NCBI GenBank assembly: GCA_003963075.1
Contig: RXJV01000129.1
Location: 1-49,208, forward strand
Length of the DNA: 49,208 nucleotides
Direction: 5' to 3'
Source: Burkholderiales bacterium
GTDB taxonomy: Bacteria; Pseudomonadota; Gammaproteobacteria; Burkholderiales; Burkholderiaceae_C
The notes below the pieces were generated by a model. The model was given only the letters and a program-made list of their open reading frames with translations, ran no database searches and was not told where the DNA came from. Below are positions 25,238-34,467 of the stretch, piece by piece. Each line of letters starts with the position of its first letter. Within the stretch, counting starts at the first letter, position 1. Position numbers and translations under genes: made by a program.

Positions 25238-26410
25238 ATGGCTGCCACCCTCATCGCCCCCACGCCGGCGCCCTGGCGTGATACCAAGCGCCACGCCTGG
25301 CTGCTCAGCGGCTGCTTCCCCGGTCTGGCCTGGCTCAACGTCTGGCAGGCCGACCGCAGCGGCCACGCCTTCTGGCTGTGGCTGCTGCCGGCCGTGATGT
25401 ACACGCTGATCCCGCTGCTCGACGCGCTGCTGGGCGAAGACCGCGCCAACCCGCCCGAGGCCCAGGTGGCGGCGCTGGAGGGCGACCGCTGGTACCTCTT
25501 CGTGCTGCTGCTGTTCGTGCCGCTGCAGTTCGGCCTCACGCTTCACGGCGCCTGGCTGGCGGTGCACGGCGGGCTGGGCTGGGCGGGCTTCATCGGCCTG
25601 GTGCTGACGGTCGGCGGCATCAACGGCGTGGCCATCAACACCGCCCACGAGCTGGGCCACAAGCACGCCGCCTGGGAGCGCTGGCTGTCGCGCGTGGTGC
25701 TCGCGCCGGTGGCGTACGGCCACTTCTTCGTCGAGCACAACCGCGGCCACCACCGCCGCGTGGCCACGCCCGAAGACCCCGCCAGCGCTCGCCTCGGCGA
25801 GAGCTTCTGGGCTTTCCTGCCGCGCACCGTGCTCGGCGGCCTGCGCTCGGCCTGGCATCTGGAACACCAACGCCTGGCCGGCCGCGGCCTCGGCCCCTGG
25901 CACTGGCGCAACGAATGCCTGCAGGCCTGGGCGATGACGGTGCTGCTCTACGCCGGCCTCGTCGCCTGGCTCGGCTGGGCCGTGCTGCCCTTCCTGCTCG
26001 TGCAGGCCGCCTACGGCGCCCAACTGCTGGAGGTGGTCAACTACATCGAGCACTACGGCCTGCTGCGCCAGCGGGGTGCCGACGGCCGCTACGAACGCTG
26101 CGCGCCCGAGCACTCGTGGAACAGCAACCACCGCATGTCCAACCTGTTCCTCTACCACCTGCAGCGCCACAGCGACCACCACGCCCACCCGGCGCGCCGC
26201 TACCAGGCCCTGCGCCATTTCGAGCAGGCGCCCCAGCTGCCCAGCGGCTACGCCGGCCTGCTGCTGGTGGCCTATGTGCCGCCGCTCTGGTACCGGCTGA
26301 TGGACCGGCGCGTGCGGGCGCACTACGGCGGCGACCTGACGCGGGCAAATGTGCAGCCGGGGGCGAGGGCGCGGTTGGCGCGGGAATGGGAAGTGGCGCA
26401 AGGCGGCTGA
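25238..26410 (+). CDS. AlkB-type alkane 1-monooxygenase/fatty acid desaturase-like diiron enzyme
   Basis: The 390-residue integral membrane protein has the full His set of membrane diiron hydroxylases: HELGHKH, EHNRGHHRRVATPEDPAS, the AlkB-typical NYIEHYGLLRQ, and LQRHSDHHAHPARRYQALR. NYxEHYGL and LQRHSDHHA favour AlkB (hydroxylation of n-alkanes or related chains, with rubredoxin as electron donor) over acyl-desaturases. Several hydrophobic helices precede the first box. No rubredoxin gene is seen nearby. ATG at 25238 follows GGAG by nine bases; the downstream gene-free 130 bp lead into the CRISPR array. Confidence 0.9.
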   Translation: MAATLIAPTPAPWRDTKRHAWLLSGCFPGLAWLNVWQADRSGHAFWLWLLPAVMYTLIPLLDALLGEDRANPPEAQVAALEGDRWYLFVLLLFVPLQFGLTLHGAWLAVHGGLGWAGFIGLVLTVGGINGVAINTAHELGHKHAAWERWLSRVVLAPVAYGHFFVEHNRGHHRRVATPEDPASARLGESFWAFLPRTVLGGLRSAWHLEHQRLAGRGLGPWHWRNECLQAWAMTVLLYAGLVAWLGWAVLPFLLVQAAYGAQLLEVVNYIEHYGLLRQRGADGRYERCAPEHSWNSNHRMSNLFLYHLQRHSDHHAHPARRYQALRHFEQAPQLPSGYAGLLLVAYVPPLWYRLMDRRVRAHYGGDLTRANVQPGARARLAREWEVAQGG

Positions 26411-26540
26411 CGCCATGCGACTTGCTGCGCGGCCCGCTCTAGCGTCTGCCGGCCGACGCTGCAGCCCTGCCGTTTTCAAGATGGCCGGCCGGCGTTTGGC
26501 GCCTCTCGTTTGCGTCGAGCGATGGTGAAACAGAAGGCCT

Positions 26541-29500
26541 GTTTCGGTCTGTGCTCGCCGGTGAAGGCGGGCGGTGCGTCGCGCTCGGCCAAGACATACC
26601 ACCAGTGATCGGTTTCAATCCGCGCCCGCCGGTGAAGGCGGGCGGTGCCGTCGAGCTGCACCGCCAGGCCGGCACGCTCATCGTTTCAATCCGCGCCCGC
26701 CGGTGAAGGCGGGCGGTGCGCGCGGGCCGCGCCGAGCTGGCGCTCGTGGTGGACGTTTCAATCCGCGCCCGCCGGTGAAGGCGGGCGGTGCCTGGCCGCG
26801 TCGCCGCGGTAGAGCGCGGACGGGTTGTTTCAATCCGCGCCCGCCGGTGAAGGCGGGCGGTGCCGGAGGCCATTGGCATTGGCAGCCTGGACGACGTGTT
26901 TCAATCCGCGCCCGCCGGTGAAGGCGGGCGGTGCCAAAGGGCACCACGGCCGGCACAGTGAGGGCACCGTTTCAATCCGCGCCCTCCGGTGAAGGCGGGC
27001 GGTGCGACAGCGCCGGCCACGTTGCGGCGCGCACGCCAGTTTCAATCCGCGCCCGCCGGTGAAGGCGGGCGGTGCGGCCAAGCTGCAGCGGCTGTCGGCC
27101 ACCATGGAGTTTCAATCCGCGCCCGCCGGTGAAGGCGGGCGGTGCCACACGGCCTGCAGTGGATGGGCCGAAAGACGATGTTTCAATCCGCGCCCGCCGG
27201 TGAAGGCGGGCGGTGCCGAAGTTCGGCGTGTCGATGAGGGAGGTGAGCGTGTTTCAATCCGCGCCCGCCGGTGAAGGCGGGCGGTGCATGACCGTCTCGG
27301 CACCCCGCACAACGGAGGACGTGTTTCAATCCGCGCCCGCCGGTGAAGGCGGGCGGTGCGCCTCAAGGGCGCGGCCAACCGCGTGCTGCTCTGGTTTCAA
27401 TCCGCGCCCGCCGGTGAAGGCGGGCGGTGCCGCCATGCGTTCTATGACGCGTTGGGCGACACGATGTTTCAATCCGCGCCCGCCGGTGAAGGCGGGCGGT
27501 GCGCTTGTTGCCGGAGCCCAGCGGCAGCGTGTTGGGGTTTCAATCCGCGCCCGCCGGTGAAGGCGGGCGGTGCACGCGCAAGCCTGTTGTGGCCTCACTT
27601 GGCCGGTGTTTCAATCCGCGCCCGCCGGTGAAGGCGGGCGGTGCAAGCGGCGTCAAATTGCGAACGGCTGATGCGGATGTTTCAATCCGCGCCCGCCGGT
27701 GAAGGCGGGCGGTGCGGCCCAGCGTCAGGGATCTGAGCTGCGGGTCATTGTTTCAATCCGCGCCCGCCGGTGAAGGCGGGCGGTGCGCCTGCGCGGCAGA
27801 CTGGGCCGTTTCGTCGGCATTGTTTCAATCCGCGCCCGCCGGTGAAGGCGGGCGGTGCTGTAAGCCGAGCGCGTTTTGAAATTTGGCGAGCCGTTTCAAT
27901 CCGCGCCCGCCGGTGAAGGCGGGCGGTGCCTGCACGACGCCGCCAATCAGAGGCAAGTCATAGGTTTCAATCCGCGCCCGCCGGTGAAGGCGGGCGGTGC
28001 ACCAGCCGCTGGTGTGGTGGCCGGTATCTCGGGTGTTTCAATCCGCGCCCGCCGGTGAAGGCGGGCGGTGCCCTTGAGCGTCAGCTCAATCAGGCCGTCC
28101 ACGCTGTTTCAATCCGCGCCCGCCGGTGAAGGCGGGCGGTGCGCGTTCAGGTCGTAGAACACCGCACTGTCGGCGTCGTTTCAATCCGCGCCCGCCGGTG
28201 AAGGCGGGCGGTGCCCACGCGGTCGCGCTGGCTGCGGTCGGACAGGGTGTTTCAATCCGCGCCCGCCGGTGAAGGCGGGCGGTGCGTAGCCGTTGGGGCT
28301 GACGCGCCAGTTGGCGGTGTTTCAATCCGCGCCCGCCGGTGAAGGCGGGCGGTGCTCTGCCGGAGTCCTGCGTAAGCCCACGGCAGCGTGTTTCAATCCG
28401 CGCCCGCCGGTGAAGGCGGGCGGTGCGCCGTCTCAGCGACGCCAAGACCGCCGTTGCCAAGTTTCAATCCGCGCCCGCCGGTGAAGGCGGGCGGTGCGGT
28501 TGGTCAGGCTCACCGGAACCGAGGTCTCGTTGTTTCAATCCGCGCCCGCCGGTGAAGGCGGGCGGTGCCGCATCCTCGTTGTCCTGCGACTCCGATTTCT
28601 CGGTTTCAATCCGCGCCCGCCGGTGAAGGCGGGCGGTGCCCAGGACAAGCCGGCCGCTTGATTCCCTTCCACGAGTTTCAATCCGCGCCCGCCGGTGAAG
28701 GCGGGCGGTGCAACGGCGGCACTCGCGGTCGCCTATGGAGTCTTGTTTCAATCCGCGCCCGCCGGTGAAGGCGGGCGGTGCAGCGGCTGCGCGCCCAGGT
28801 GGCGCCGGCTGGCTGGTTTCAATCCGCGCCCGCCGGTGAAGGCGGGCGGTGCCGTGGTGGCCGATGCCTTGGCCGCTTTGGCGAAGGTTTCAATCCGCGC
28901 CCGCCGGTGAAGGCGGGCGGTGCGCCTTGTGCCGCCAGGCTCCGCAGTACGCGGACACGTTTCAATCCGCGCCCGCCGGTGAAGGCGGGCGGTGCCTTCA
29001 GGTATTGGGTTCAGAGGGTTGCTTCGATGTTTCAATCCGCGCCCGCCGGTGAAGGCGGGCGGTGCCCGCGCGGGCTGCCGACGGCGCGCACGAATTTGCT
29101 GTTTCAATCCGCGCCCGCCGGTGAAGGCGGGCGGTGCATCACCCGAATGCAAGCATGTTTATGTTTGGCATGTTTCAATCCGCGCCCGCCGGTGAAGGCG
29201 GGCGGTGCTGCAAGAGCAGCGCATCACCGACAGCGCCCACCAGTTTCAATCCGCGCCCGCCGGTGAAGGCGGGCGGTGCCGACCGAATGAGTGTGGCGCG
29301 CTTCATTCGTCGGGTTTCAATCCGCGCCCGCCGGTGAAGGCGGGCGGTGCGTTCATGCCACCGCCCAAAGCGCCACAGCCACAGGTTTCAATCCGCGCCC
29401 GCCGGTGAAGGCGGGCGGTGCGCGGCAACCTGGTGCAGACCCAGCTGCTGTACGAGTTTCAATCCGCGCCCGCCGGTGAAGGCGGGCGGTGCGCACCGCG

Positions 29501-31627
29501 CTGCTGCCGCCAGCGCCGGCGTATTGGTTTCAATCCGCGCCCGCCGGTGAAGGCGGGCGGTGCAAGGGTCGAGTGCGGCGTTGGGCGTCGACGGGTTGTT
29601 TCAATCCGCGCCCGCCGGTGAAGGCGGGCGGTGCCCGGGTCGCCAAGTACCGCATCGACAGCGAAGACGTTTCAATCCGCGCCCGCCGGTGAAGGCGGGC
29701 GGTGCGGCGACGCGGAACGGAGTTGCGGGCGAATACGGCTGTTTCAATCCGCGCCCGCCGGTGAAGGCGGGCGGTGCCGCCGAACTCGGCGCGGCTGAAG
29801 ACAAGGCCTGGTTTCAATCCGCGCCCGCCGGTGAAGGCGGGCGGTGCGGCGGCAACCTGGTGCAGACCCAGCTGCTGTACGAGTTTCAATCCGCGCCCGC
29901 CGGTGAAGGCGGGCGGTGCGCGCGGTGGGTAGCAAGTGCGCTGCCCATGAATCGTTTCAATCCGCGCCCGCCGGTGAAGGCGGGCGGTGCACCCAGTACC
30001 ACCGTGCGGTGGTGCTGCCGGTGTTGTTTCAATCCGCGCCCGCCGGTGAAGGCGGGCGGTGCCTACCAGCAGCCTTTGCGCATCCTCTGCACCCGTGTTT
30101 CAATCCGCGCCCGCCGGTGAAGGCGGGCGGTGCTGCAGCTTGTGCGGCAAACTCCTCTTTGTATTTTGTTTCAATCCGCGCCCGCCGGTGAAGGCGGGCG
30201 GTGCCGGCGTCTATCACATCGGCAACGGCGTCACGCAAGTTTCAATCCGCGCCCGCCGGTGAAGGCGGGCGGTGCCGGATAGCGCCCCTCCTTCAGTGCC
30301 TTGCGCAGCGTTTCAATCCGCGCCCGCCGGTGAAGGCGGGCGGTGCAGGCTCTGTGGAATCGCGCTTTCACCACTGACCCGTTTCAATCCGCGCCCGCCG
30401 GTGAAGGCGGGCGGTGCCGCCGGTCGGCAACTTGATCTACCAATCCACGCTAGGTTTCAATCCGCGCCCGCCGGTGAAGGCGGGCGGTGCGACTGGTCGA
30501 CCGAGTTGACGAACAGATCCTGTGGTTTCAATCCGCGCCCGCCGGTGAAGGCGGGCGGTGCACGCTGCAGGCGTTCAACCTGCGTCCGAACGCCCTGTTT
30601 CAATCCGCGCCCGCCGGTGAAGGCGGGCGGTGCACGGCACCTTCGGCGGCACGCGCCTCGAGGAAAAGTTTCAATCCGCGCCCGCCGGTGAAGGCGGGCG
30701 GTGCTCCCAGAGCCGTTCCGCAGCAGCGCCGACAAGATGTTTCAATCCGCGCCCGCCGGTGAAGGCGGGCGGTGCCCGTCTTCACGTCGTCTGCGTGCCC
30801 CTTCCCGGGGTTTCAATCCGCGCCCGCCGGTGAAGGCGGGCGGTGCCTGCTGCTGCCCTCATCAATTGGAGCTGAGCAATGTTTCAATCCGCGCCCGCCG
30901 GTGAAGGCGGGCGGTGCCGCCTCGCCCGCGCTATGGCAACGGCCCTGGCCGGTTTCAATCCGCGCCCGCCGGTGAAGGCGGGCGGTGCCGAGGGCTGGCC
31001 AAGCCAGGTGTCGTTCTACAAGGTTTCAATCCGCGCCCGCCGGTGAAGGCGGGCGGTGCGTTGCCAGGCCCGAAGCTGGTCAGATCAAGGATGTTTCAAT
31101 CCGCGCCCGCCGGTGAAGGCGGGCGGTGCGGCGTGGTAGTGAGGGTGATGGTCTGGTCAGGCTGTTTCAATCCGCGCCCGCCGGTGAAGGCGGGCGGTGC
31201 ATGAACGGCGCGATAGAGCCGATACAACTGGATGTTTCAATCCGCGCCCGCCGGTGAAGGCGGGCGGTGCTTACCTACATGTGGATCAAGGACGCATTGC
31301 TGTCGAGTTTCAATCCGCGCCCGCCGGTGAAGGCGGGCGGTGCAAGCTCGCGCCGGTCGCCATTGAGGGCCACGCCTGGTTTCAATCCGCGCCCGCCGGT
31401 GAAGGCGGGCGGTGCTTTCCCCAGCCTGTACTGGCCGTGGGTCCACGAGGTTTCAATCCGCGCCCGCCGGTGAAGGCGGGCGGTGCCCGGGGCTTCGCCG
31501 CGGCCGCTGCCAAGGAAATAGTTTCAATCCGCGCCCGCCGGTGAAGGCGGGCGGTGCCAGGGGATCGCGCGCTTGCGCGCCCCTTCTTCTGTTTCAATCC
31601 GCGCCCGCCGGTGAAGGCGGGCGGTGC
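26541..31627 (-). CRISPR. CRISPR array, 72 repeats of 37 bp and 71 spacers of 33-36 bp
   Basis: Repeats start at 26541 (degenerate), 26612, 26683, 26755 and so on to 31591-31627; the mean period is 71 bp. Plus-strand repeats open GTTTCAATCC and close GGCGGGCGGTGC, so in the crRNA sense (minus strand) each ends with CGGATTGAAAC, the 11-base tag expected from Cas5c cleavage, after an 8-bp stem CGCCCGCC/GGCGGGCG with loop TTCACC. The copy at 26541 differs at five bases and the copy at 26969 at one (CCCTCC for CCCGCC); the rest look identical. The degenerate copy marks the old end, so new spacers enter at 31627 beside the leader. The spacers at 29422-29455 and 29848-29882 are the same sequence except one extra base. 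Confidence 0.98.
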
Positions 31628-31822
31628 ACTTCGCGCGCAAGTGTCGAGAAGCACAAAGAAATTGTGCCTGCCTGCGCGAACGTCCGGCGCGTGGTTGCGG
31701 CTGATCTGTCCGAGTCTGGTCGCGAGAGTGCAAGTCCTTGCCGCACGGGCCGTTTCGGTTCGCGCGAACCGGCAGCCGTCGCGGCTAGCGCTTGGGGTTC
31801 GCGCAAGGCCACGGCCGCTCGA
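31628..31822 (-). promoter_or_regulatory. CRISPR leader
   Basis: This 195-bp gene-free stretch separates cas2 from the newest repeat and must carry the crRNA promoter and the sites that guide spacer insertion. Visible structure: ACTT-CGCGCGC-AAGT abutting the repeat (31628-31642), the inverted repeat GCACAA-AGAAA-TTGTGC (31651-31667), and a perfect 16-bp palindrome CGGTTCGCGCGAACCG (31756-31771). Their roles are inferred from position only. Confidence 0.8.
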
Positions 31823-32113
31823 TCAAAGCACCAGCGGAGCGTCGAAGTCCACGGCCTTGAACTGGCCGTATTCGCGCACATCGGCGCCGCGGGTGTCGGG
31901 CAGGCGGTAGATGCGCAGGCAGTCCTGCTGCTCGTTGATCTGAGCGCGCAGCTTGCGCTCGAGTTCTTCCATCTGCGCAAGGTTGATCTGGCACTCGAAG
32001 ACTGATTTCTGGACGCGTTGCCCGGTGGACTCGCAGAGTTTGGCCACGCGGCGCAGGCGGCGGCGGCCCTCGCGGGTTTCGGTGTTGACGTCGTAGCAGA
32101 CGATGACGAGCAC
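31823..32113 (-). CDS. cas2: CRISPR-associated endonuclease Cas2
   Basis: The 96-residue protein forms the core of the Cas1-Cas2 spacer integrase. It has the ferredoxin-like start [20 protein letters not shown] with the conserved Asp after Tyr, and [20 protein letters not shown]. The start is a GTG (32113), seven bases after the cas1 stop. Length is typical for type I-C Cas2. It is the last gene of cas4-cas1-cas2 and sits next to the leader. Confidence 0.96.
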   Translation of the reverse strand: MLVIVCYDVNTETREGRRRLRRVAKLCESTGQRVQKSVFECQINLAQMEELERKLRAQINEQQDCLRIYRLPDTRGADVREYGQFKAVDFDAPLVL

Positions 32114-32120
32114 GGCAGCC

Positions 32121-33170
32121 TCACTTGATGAGGAAGGGCAGGTAGGCGCTGGGCTGGCCGTCGGCGTCGCATTCGCCGCGCACCGCGCGGGCCAGCAGGC
32201 GCGCCTGCACGAGCGGCACCAGGCCCAGCGCGATGGGTTGGGCGAGCAGCGGGTGTTGCAGTAGCTCCTGCTTGCGTTCCTGGAAGGCCACCAGCACGGC
32301 TTTGCGGGCGTCTGGCCGCAGGCTGACTGCGCCGCCCTCGCGTTCGATGAAGTCGTCGGCGCGCAGCTGCTGGCGGTTGATGAGGGTGAGCGCGAGGCGG
32401 TCGGCCAGCGGCCGAAACTCTTCCATCAGGTCCAGGGCCAGCGCCGCCCGGCCGGGCCGCAACGCATGTAGGAAACCGATCTGCGGGTCCAGCCCGACGG
32501 CCTCCAGCGCGCTGCGGCAGTCGTTCATCCACAGGCTGTAGAGGAAGGACAGCAGGGCGTTGAGGCGGTCGCGCGGCGGGCGGCGGCTGCGGCCGTCCTG
32601 CATGCTGAAGTGGCCGCGGGCATCGGGGCGCACCAGCAGGCTGAGGCCGACGAAGTGCTCGCGGGCAGCCTCGCCCTCGATGCCGCGCAGCGCGTCCAGC
32701 CTGGCACTGCCGGGCAGGGCGCGCAGGCTCGCGGCGAGGTTCTGCGCTTGCCGCGTGAGCTGGGCGGCATCGTCTTCTGACTTGGCCTCGCGTGCGCCGC
32801 GCAGCAGCAGGCTGCGGGCGTTGCGCAGCTTGCCGGCGATGAAGGCGCGCGCCAGCGCCAGGCTGCGCTCGGTATCGCCACTGGCCTGGTGCTGGGCGCG
32901 GCGCAGCAGCACGTTGCCGGCGGTGGGGCCTTCGAGCCGGGCCTGGAAGCGGCCATGGTCGTCCAGCAGCACCAGGGCAATGCCTTGCTGTGCGAGCGTG
33001 TGCATCAGCGGCGCGGACAGCTGGACGTGCCCGAAGCAGACAACGGCATGCAGGTGGTGCAGCGGCACGCGCAGTTTCAGCTCGTGGCCCTGCTCGATGG
33101 CGAGTGTCTGGTTTTCCAGCCGTAGGTAGCTGTCGGGCGTGGTGATGTAGAGGGTGTTGAGCAGTTGCAC
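32121..33170 (-). CDS. cas1: CRISPR-associated integrase Cas1, subtype I-C
   Basis: The 349-residue protein integrates new spacers together with Cas2. The N-terminus (V)[18 protein letters not shown] is characteristic of subtype I-C Cas1, which fixes the GTG start at 33170, eight bases after the cas4 stop; longer upstream frames run through cas4. The metal-binding site is visible as [20 protein letters not shown] followed by [10 protein letters not shown], containing the conserved His and Glu, with a further Glu upstream. GC content is as high as in the housekeeping genes (about 75% in 32641-32700). Confidence 0.96.
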   Translation of the reverse strand: MQLLNTLYITTPDSYLRLENQTLAIEQGHELKLRVPLHHLHAVVCFGHVQLSAPLMHTLAQQGIALVLLDDHGRFQARLEGPTAGNVLLRRAQHQASGDTERSLALARAFIAGKLRNARSLLLRGAREAKSEDDAAQLTRQAQNLAASLRALPGSARLDALRGIEGEAAREHFVGLSLLVRPDARGHFSMQDGRSRRPPRDRLNALLSFLYSLWMNDCRSALEAVGLDPQIGFLHALRPGRAALALDLMEEFRPLADRLALTLINRQQLRADDFIEREGGAVSLRPDARKAVLVAFQERKQELLQHPLLAQPIALGLVPLVQARLLARAVRGECDADGQPSAYLPFLIK

Positions 33171-33178
33171 GGTGCGGC

Positions 33179-33835
33179 TCAAAAACTGGCGTCGGGGTCG
33201 AAGAGCGCGGCGCGGGCCTGGCCGAGGGCTGCGGCCGAGGCGGCCTCGGGCTGGCAGCGCGCGTGCAGCGAGCAGGCCTTGCAACGTTGCTGCGCCAGCG
33301 CACCCTGCAGCGGTGGCGGCAGCTGCGGTGCGGCCAACAGTTGGCACACCGCCGAGGTGGCCGCGGCAACGCGCTCGCGCAGCGCGGTGTCGATGGGCAC
33401 CACGCGGCGGCGCTGGCTGCCGGCGTAGAAGATCGCGCCCTCGGGCACGGTGTGGCCGGTCATGGCTTCCAGGCACAGGGCCTGGGCGGCGAGCTGCAAG
33501 TCGTCGCAGGCGGCGATGTCGGCCGCTTTGTGGCGCGAGCCTTGCTTGTATTCCACCGGGTAGGGCGTGCCGTCGGGCATGAACTCCACCGCGTCGGCTT
33601 TGCCGATCAGCCCCAGCCCCTCGTGCCACAGCGGCAGCGCGCGCTCGACGCGGCGGCCGCGCTCGGTCTGCAGGCCGGGCTGGTCCACCCTTGCATGCAG
33701 CGCATTGCCACGTAGCGTGTGCAGGTTGTCGTCGAAGGCCTGCTCGACGTGGATCAGCGCGCATTGGCGCGGGCAATAGGCCCAGTGCTGCAGGGCCGAG
33801 AGGGGGACGGGGTCGGGGGGCTCTCCATTCGTCAT
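33179..33835 (-). CDS. cas4: CRISPR-associated exonuclease Cas4
   Basis: The 218-residue protein trims prespacers and helps select PAM-adjacent ends. It shows one N-terminal Cys in AYCPRQCALIHVEQAF and three C-terminal Cys in QQRCKACSLHARCQ, together the ligands of a 4Fe-4S cluster, and the RecB-type nuclease residues in GKADAVEFMPDG and YPVEYKQGS. The start ATG follows GAGGATGG. It is first in the cas4-cas1-cas2 group; the 63 bp upstream are shared with the divergent antitoxin gene, so the adaptation genes may have their own promoter there. Confidence 0.95.
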   Translation of the reverse strand: MTNGEPPDPVPLSALQHWAYCPRQCALIHVEQAFDDNLHTLRGNALHARVDQPGLQTERGRRVERALPLWHEGLGLIGKADAVEFMPDGTPYPVEYKQGSRHKAADIAACDDLQLAAQALCLEAMTGHTVPEGAIFYAGSQRRRVVPIDTALRERVAAATSAVCQLLAAPQLPPPLQGALAQQRCKACSLHARCQPEAASAAALGQARAALFDPDASF

Positions 33836-33898
33836 GTCGGTCCATCCTCAATGCAGGGCGGGCGATAAAATTCGGCGCCCAGCCAGGAGGCCGCCCTC

Positions 33899-34150
33899 AT
33901 GTCCACCGCTGTCCAACCGCTCGAAGTCGCTGCGCTGCAGCGCATCGAAGCCGACGCCTTGCGGCTCAGCCCCGAGGAGCGCGCCGCGCTGGCGGAGCGG
34001 CTTTGGGCCAGTGTGGAAGGCAGTGATGTGCCAGACCCTGCCTGGGAGGCCGAAATCCGGCGCCGCATGCAGGAGGTCGACAGCGGTGCTGTGCAATGTC
34101 GCCCCTGGGACGAGGTCATGGCCGAACTGCGAGCGAAGCACCAGGGCTGA
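33899..34150 (+). CDS. Antitoxin, putative addiction module component family
   Basis: The 83-residue product matches the unstable-antitoxin family found before RelE/ParE toxins: ALQRIEADALRLSPEERAAL and AERLWASVEG, then DPAWEAEIRRRMQEVDSGAV and the C-terminal PWDEVMAELRAKH. It should bind and neutralise the toxin encoded 11 bp downstream. AGGAGG (33885-33890) gives a strong ribosome site eight bases before the ATG. It lies on the strand opposite to all cas genes, directly between cas4 and cas7. Confidence 0.9.
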   Translation: MSTAVQPLEVAALQRIEADALRLSPEERAALAERLWASVEGSDVPDPAWEAEIRRRMQEVDSGAVQCRPWDEVMAELRAKHQG

Positions 34151-34161
34151 AGGGCGGGGCG

Positions 34162-34464
34162 ATGCCTTCGCTGACCGTCCACCCGGCGGCGGCCCGCGAG
34201 CTGGACGAGGCGTTGACCTGGTGCCGCGAGCGTTTCGGCCGAAGGATTTCGGACCGCCTGCTGCTGCAATTTGATCGCGCGGCAACGCTGCTGAGGACGC
34301 ACCCCGAGATCGGCTCCATCGACGCGTCCGGCGCCCGCAAGCTGCCGCTGCCCCGTTTTCCATACTCCGTCATCTACCGCATCGAAGCCGATGGTCAGCG
34401 CATCGTGGTGCTGGCTCTGCATCATCAGCGGCGCGAGGCGGGGTATTGGGTGGGGCGGCGGTAG
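34162..34464 (+). CDS. RelE/ParE-family toxin
   Basis: The 100-residue product is a RelE/ParE superfamily toxin, which either cleaves mRNA at the ribosome or blocks gyrase. The pattern LTVHPAAARELDEALTWCRE, then LPRFPYSVIYRIEADGQRIV and the terminal LALHHQRREAGYW is typical; the basic residues and the HHQRR block form the usual active surface. The ATG at 34162 follows GGGCGGGG and gives the family N-terminus. Its stop is only three bases from the convergent cas7 stop, so transcription of cas7 runs head-on into this gene. Confidence 0.92.
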   Translation: MPSLTVHPAAARELDEALTWCRERFGRRISDRLLLQFDRAATLLRTHPEIGSIDASGARKLPLPRFPYSVIYRIEADGQRIVVLALHHQRREAGYWVGRR

Positions 34465-34467
34465 CTG

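Noticed and set aside
26439-31600. Dozens of open frames with repeated FNPRPPVKAGGA or FQSAPAGEGGRC peptides
   Set aside because: They are translations of the CRISPR repeats in different frames, not a repeat protein.
33836-34467. A mini-CRISPR RNA (CreA-like) guarding the toxin inside the cas operon
   Set aside because: I looked for sequences resembling the repeat around the pair and found none; a protein antitoxin is already present.
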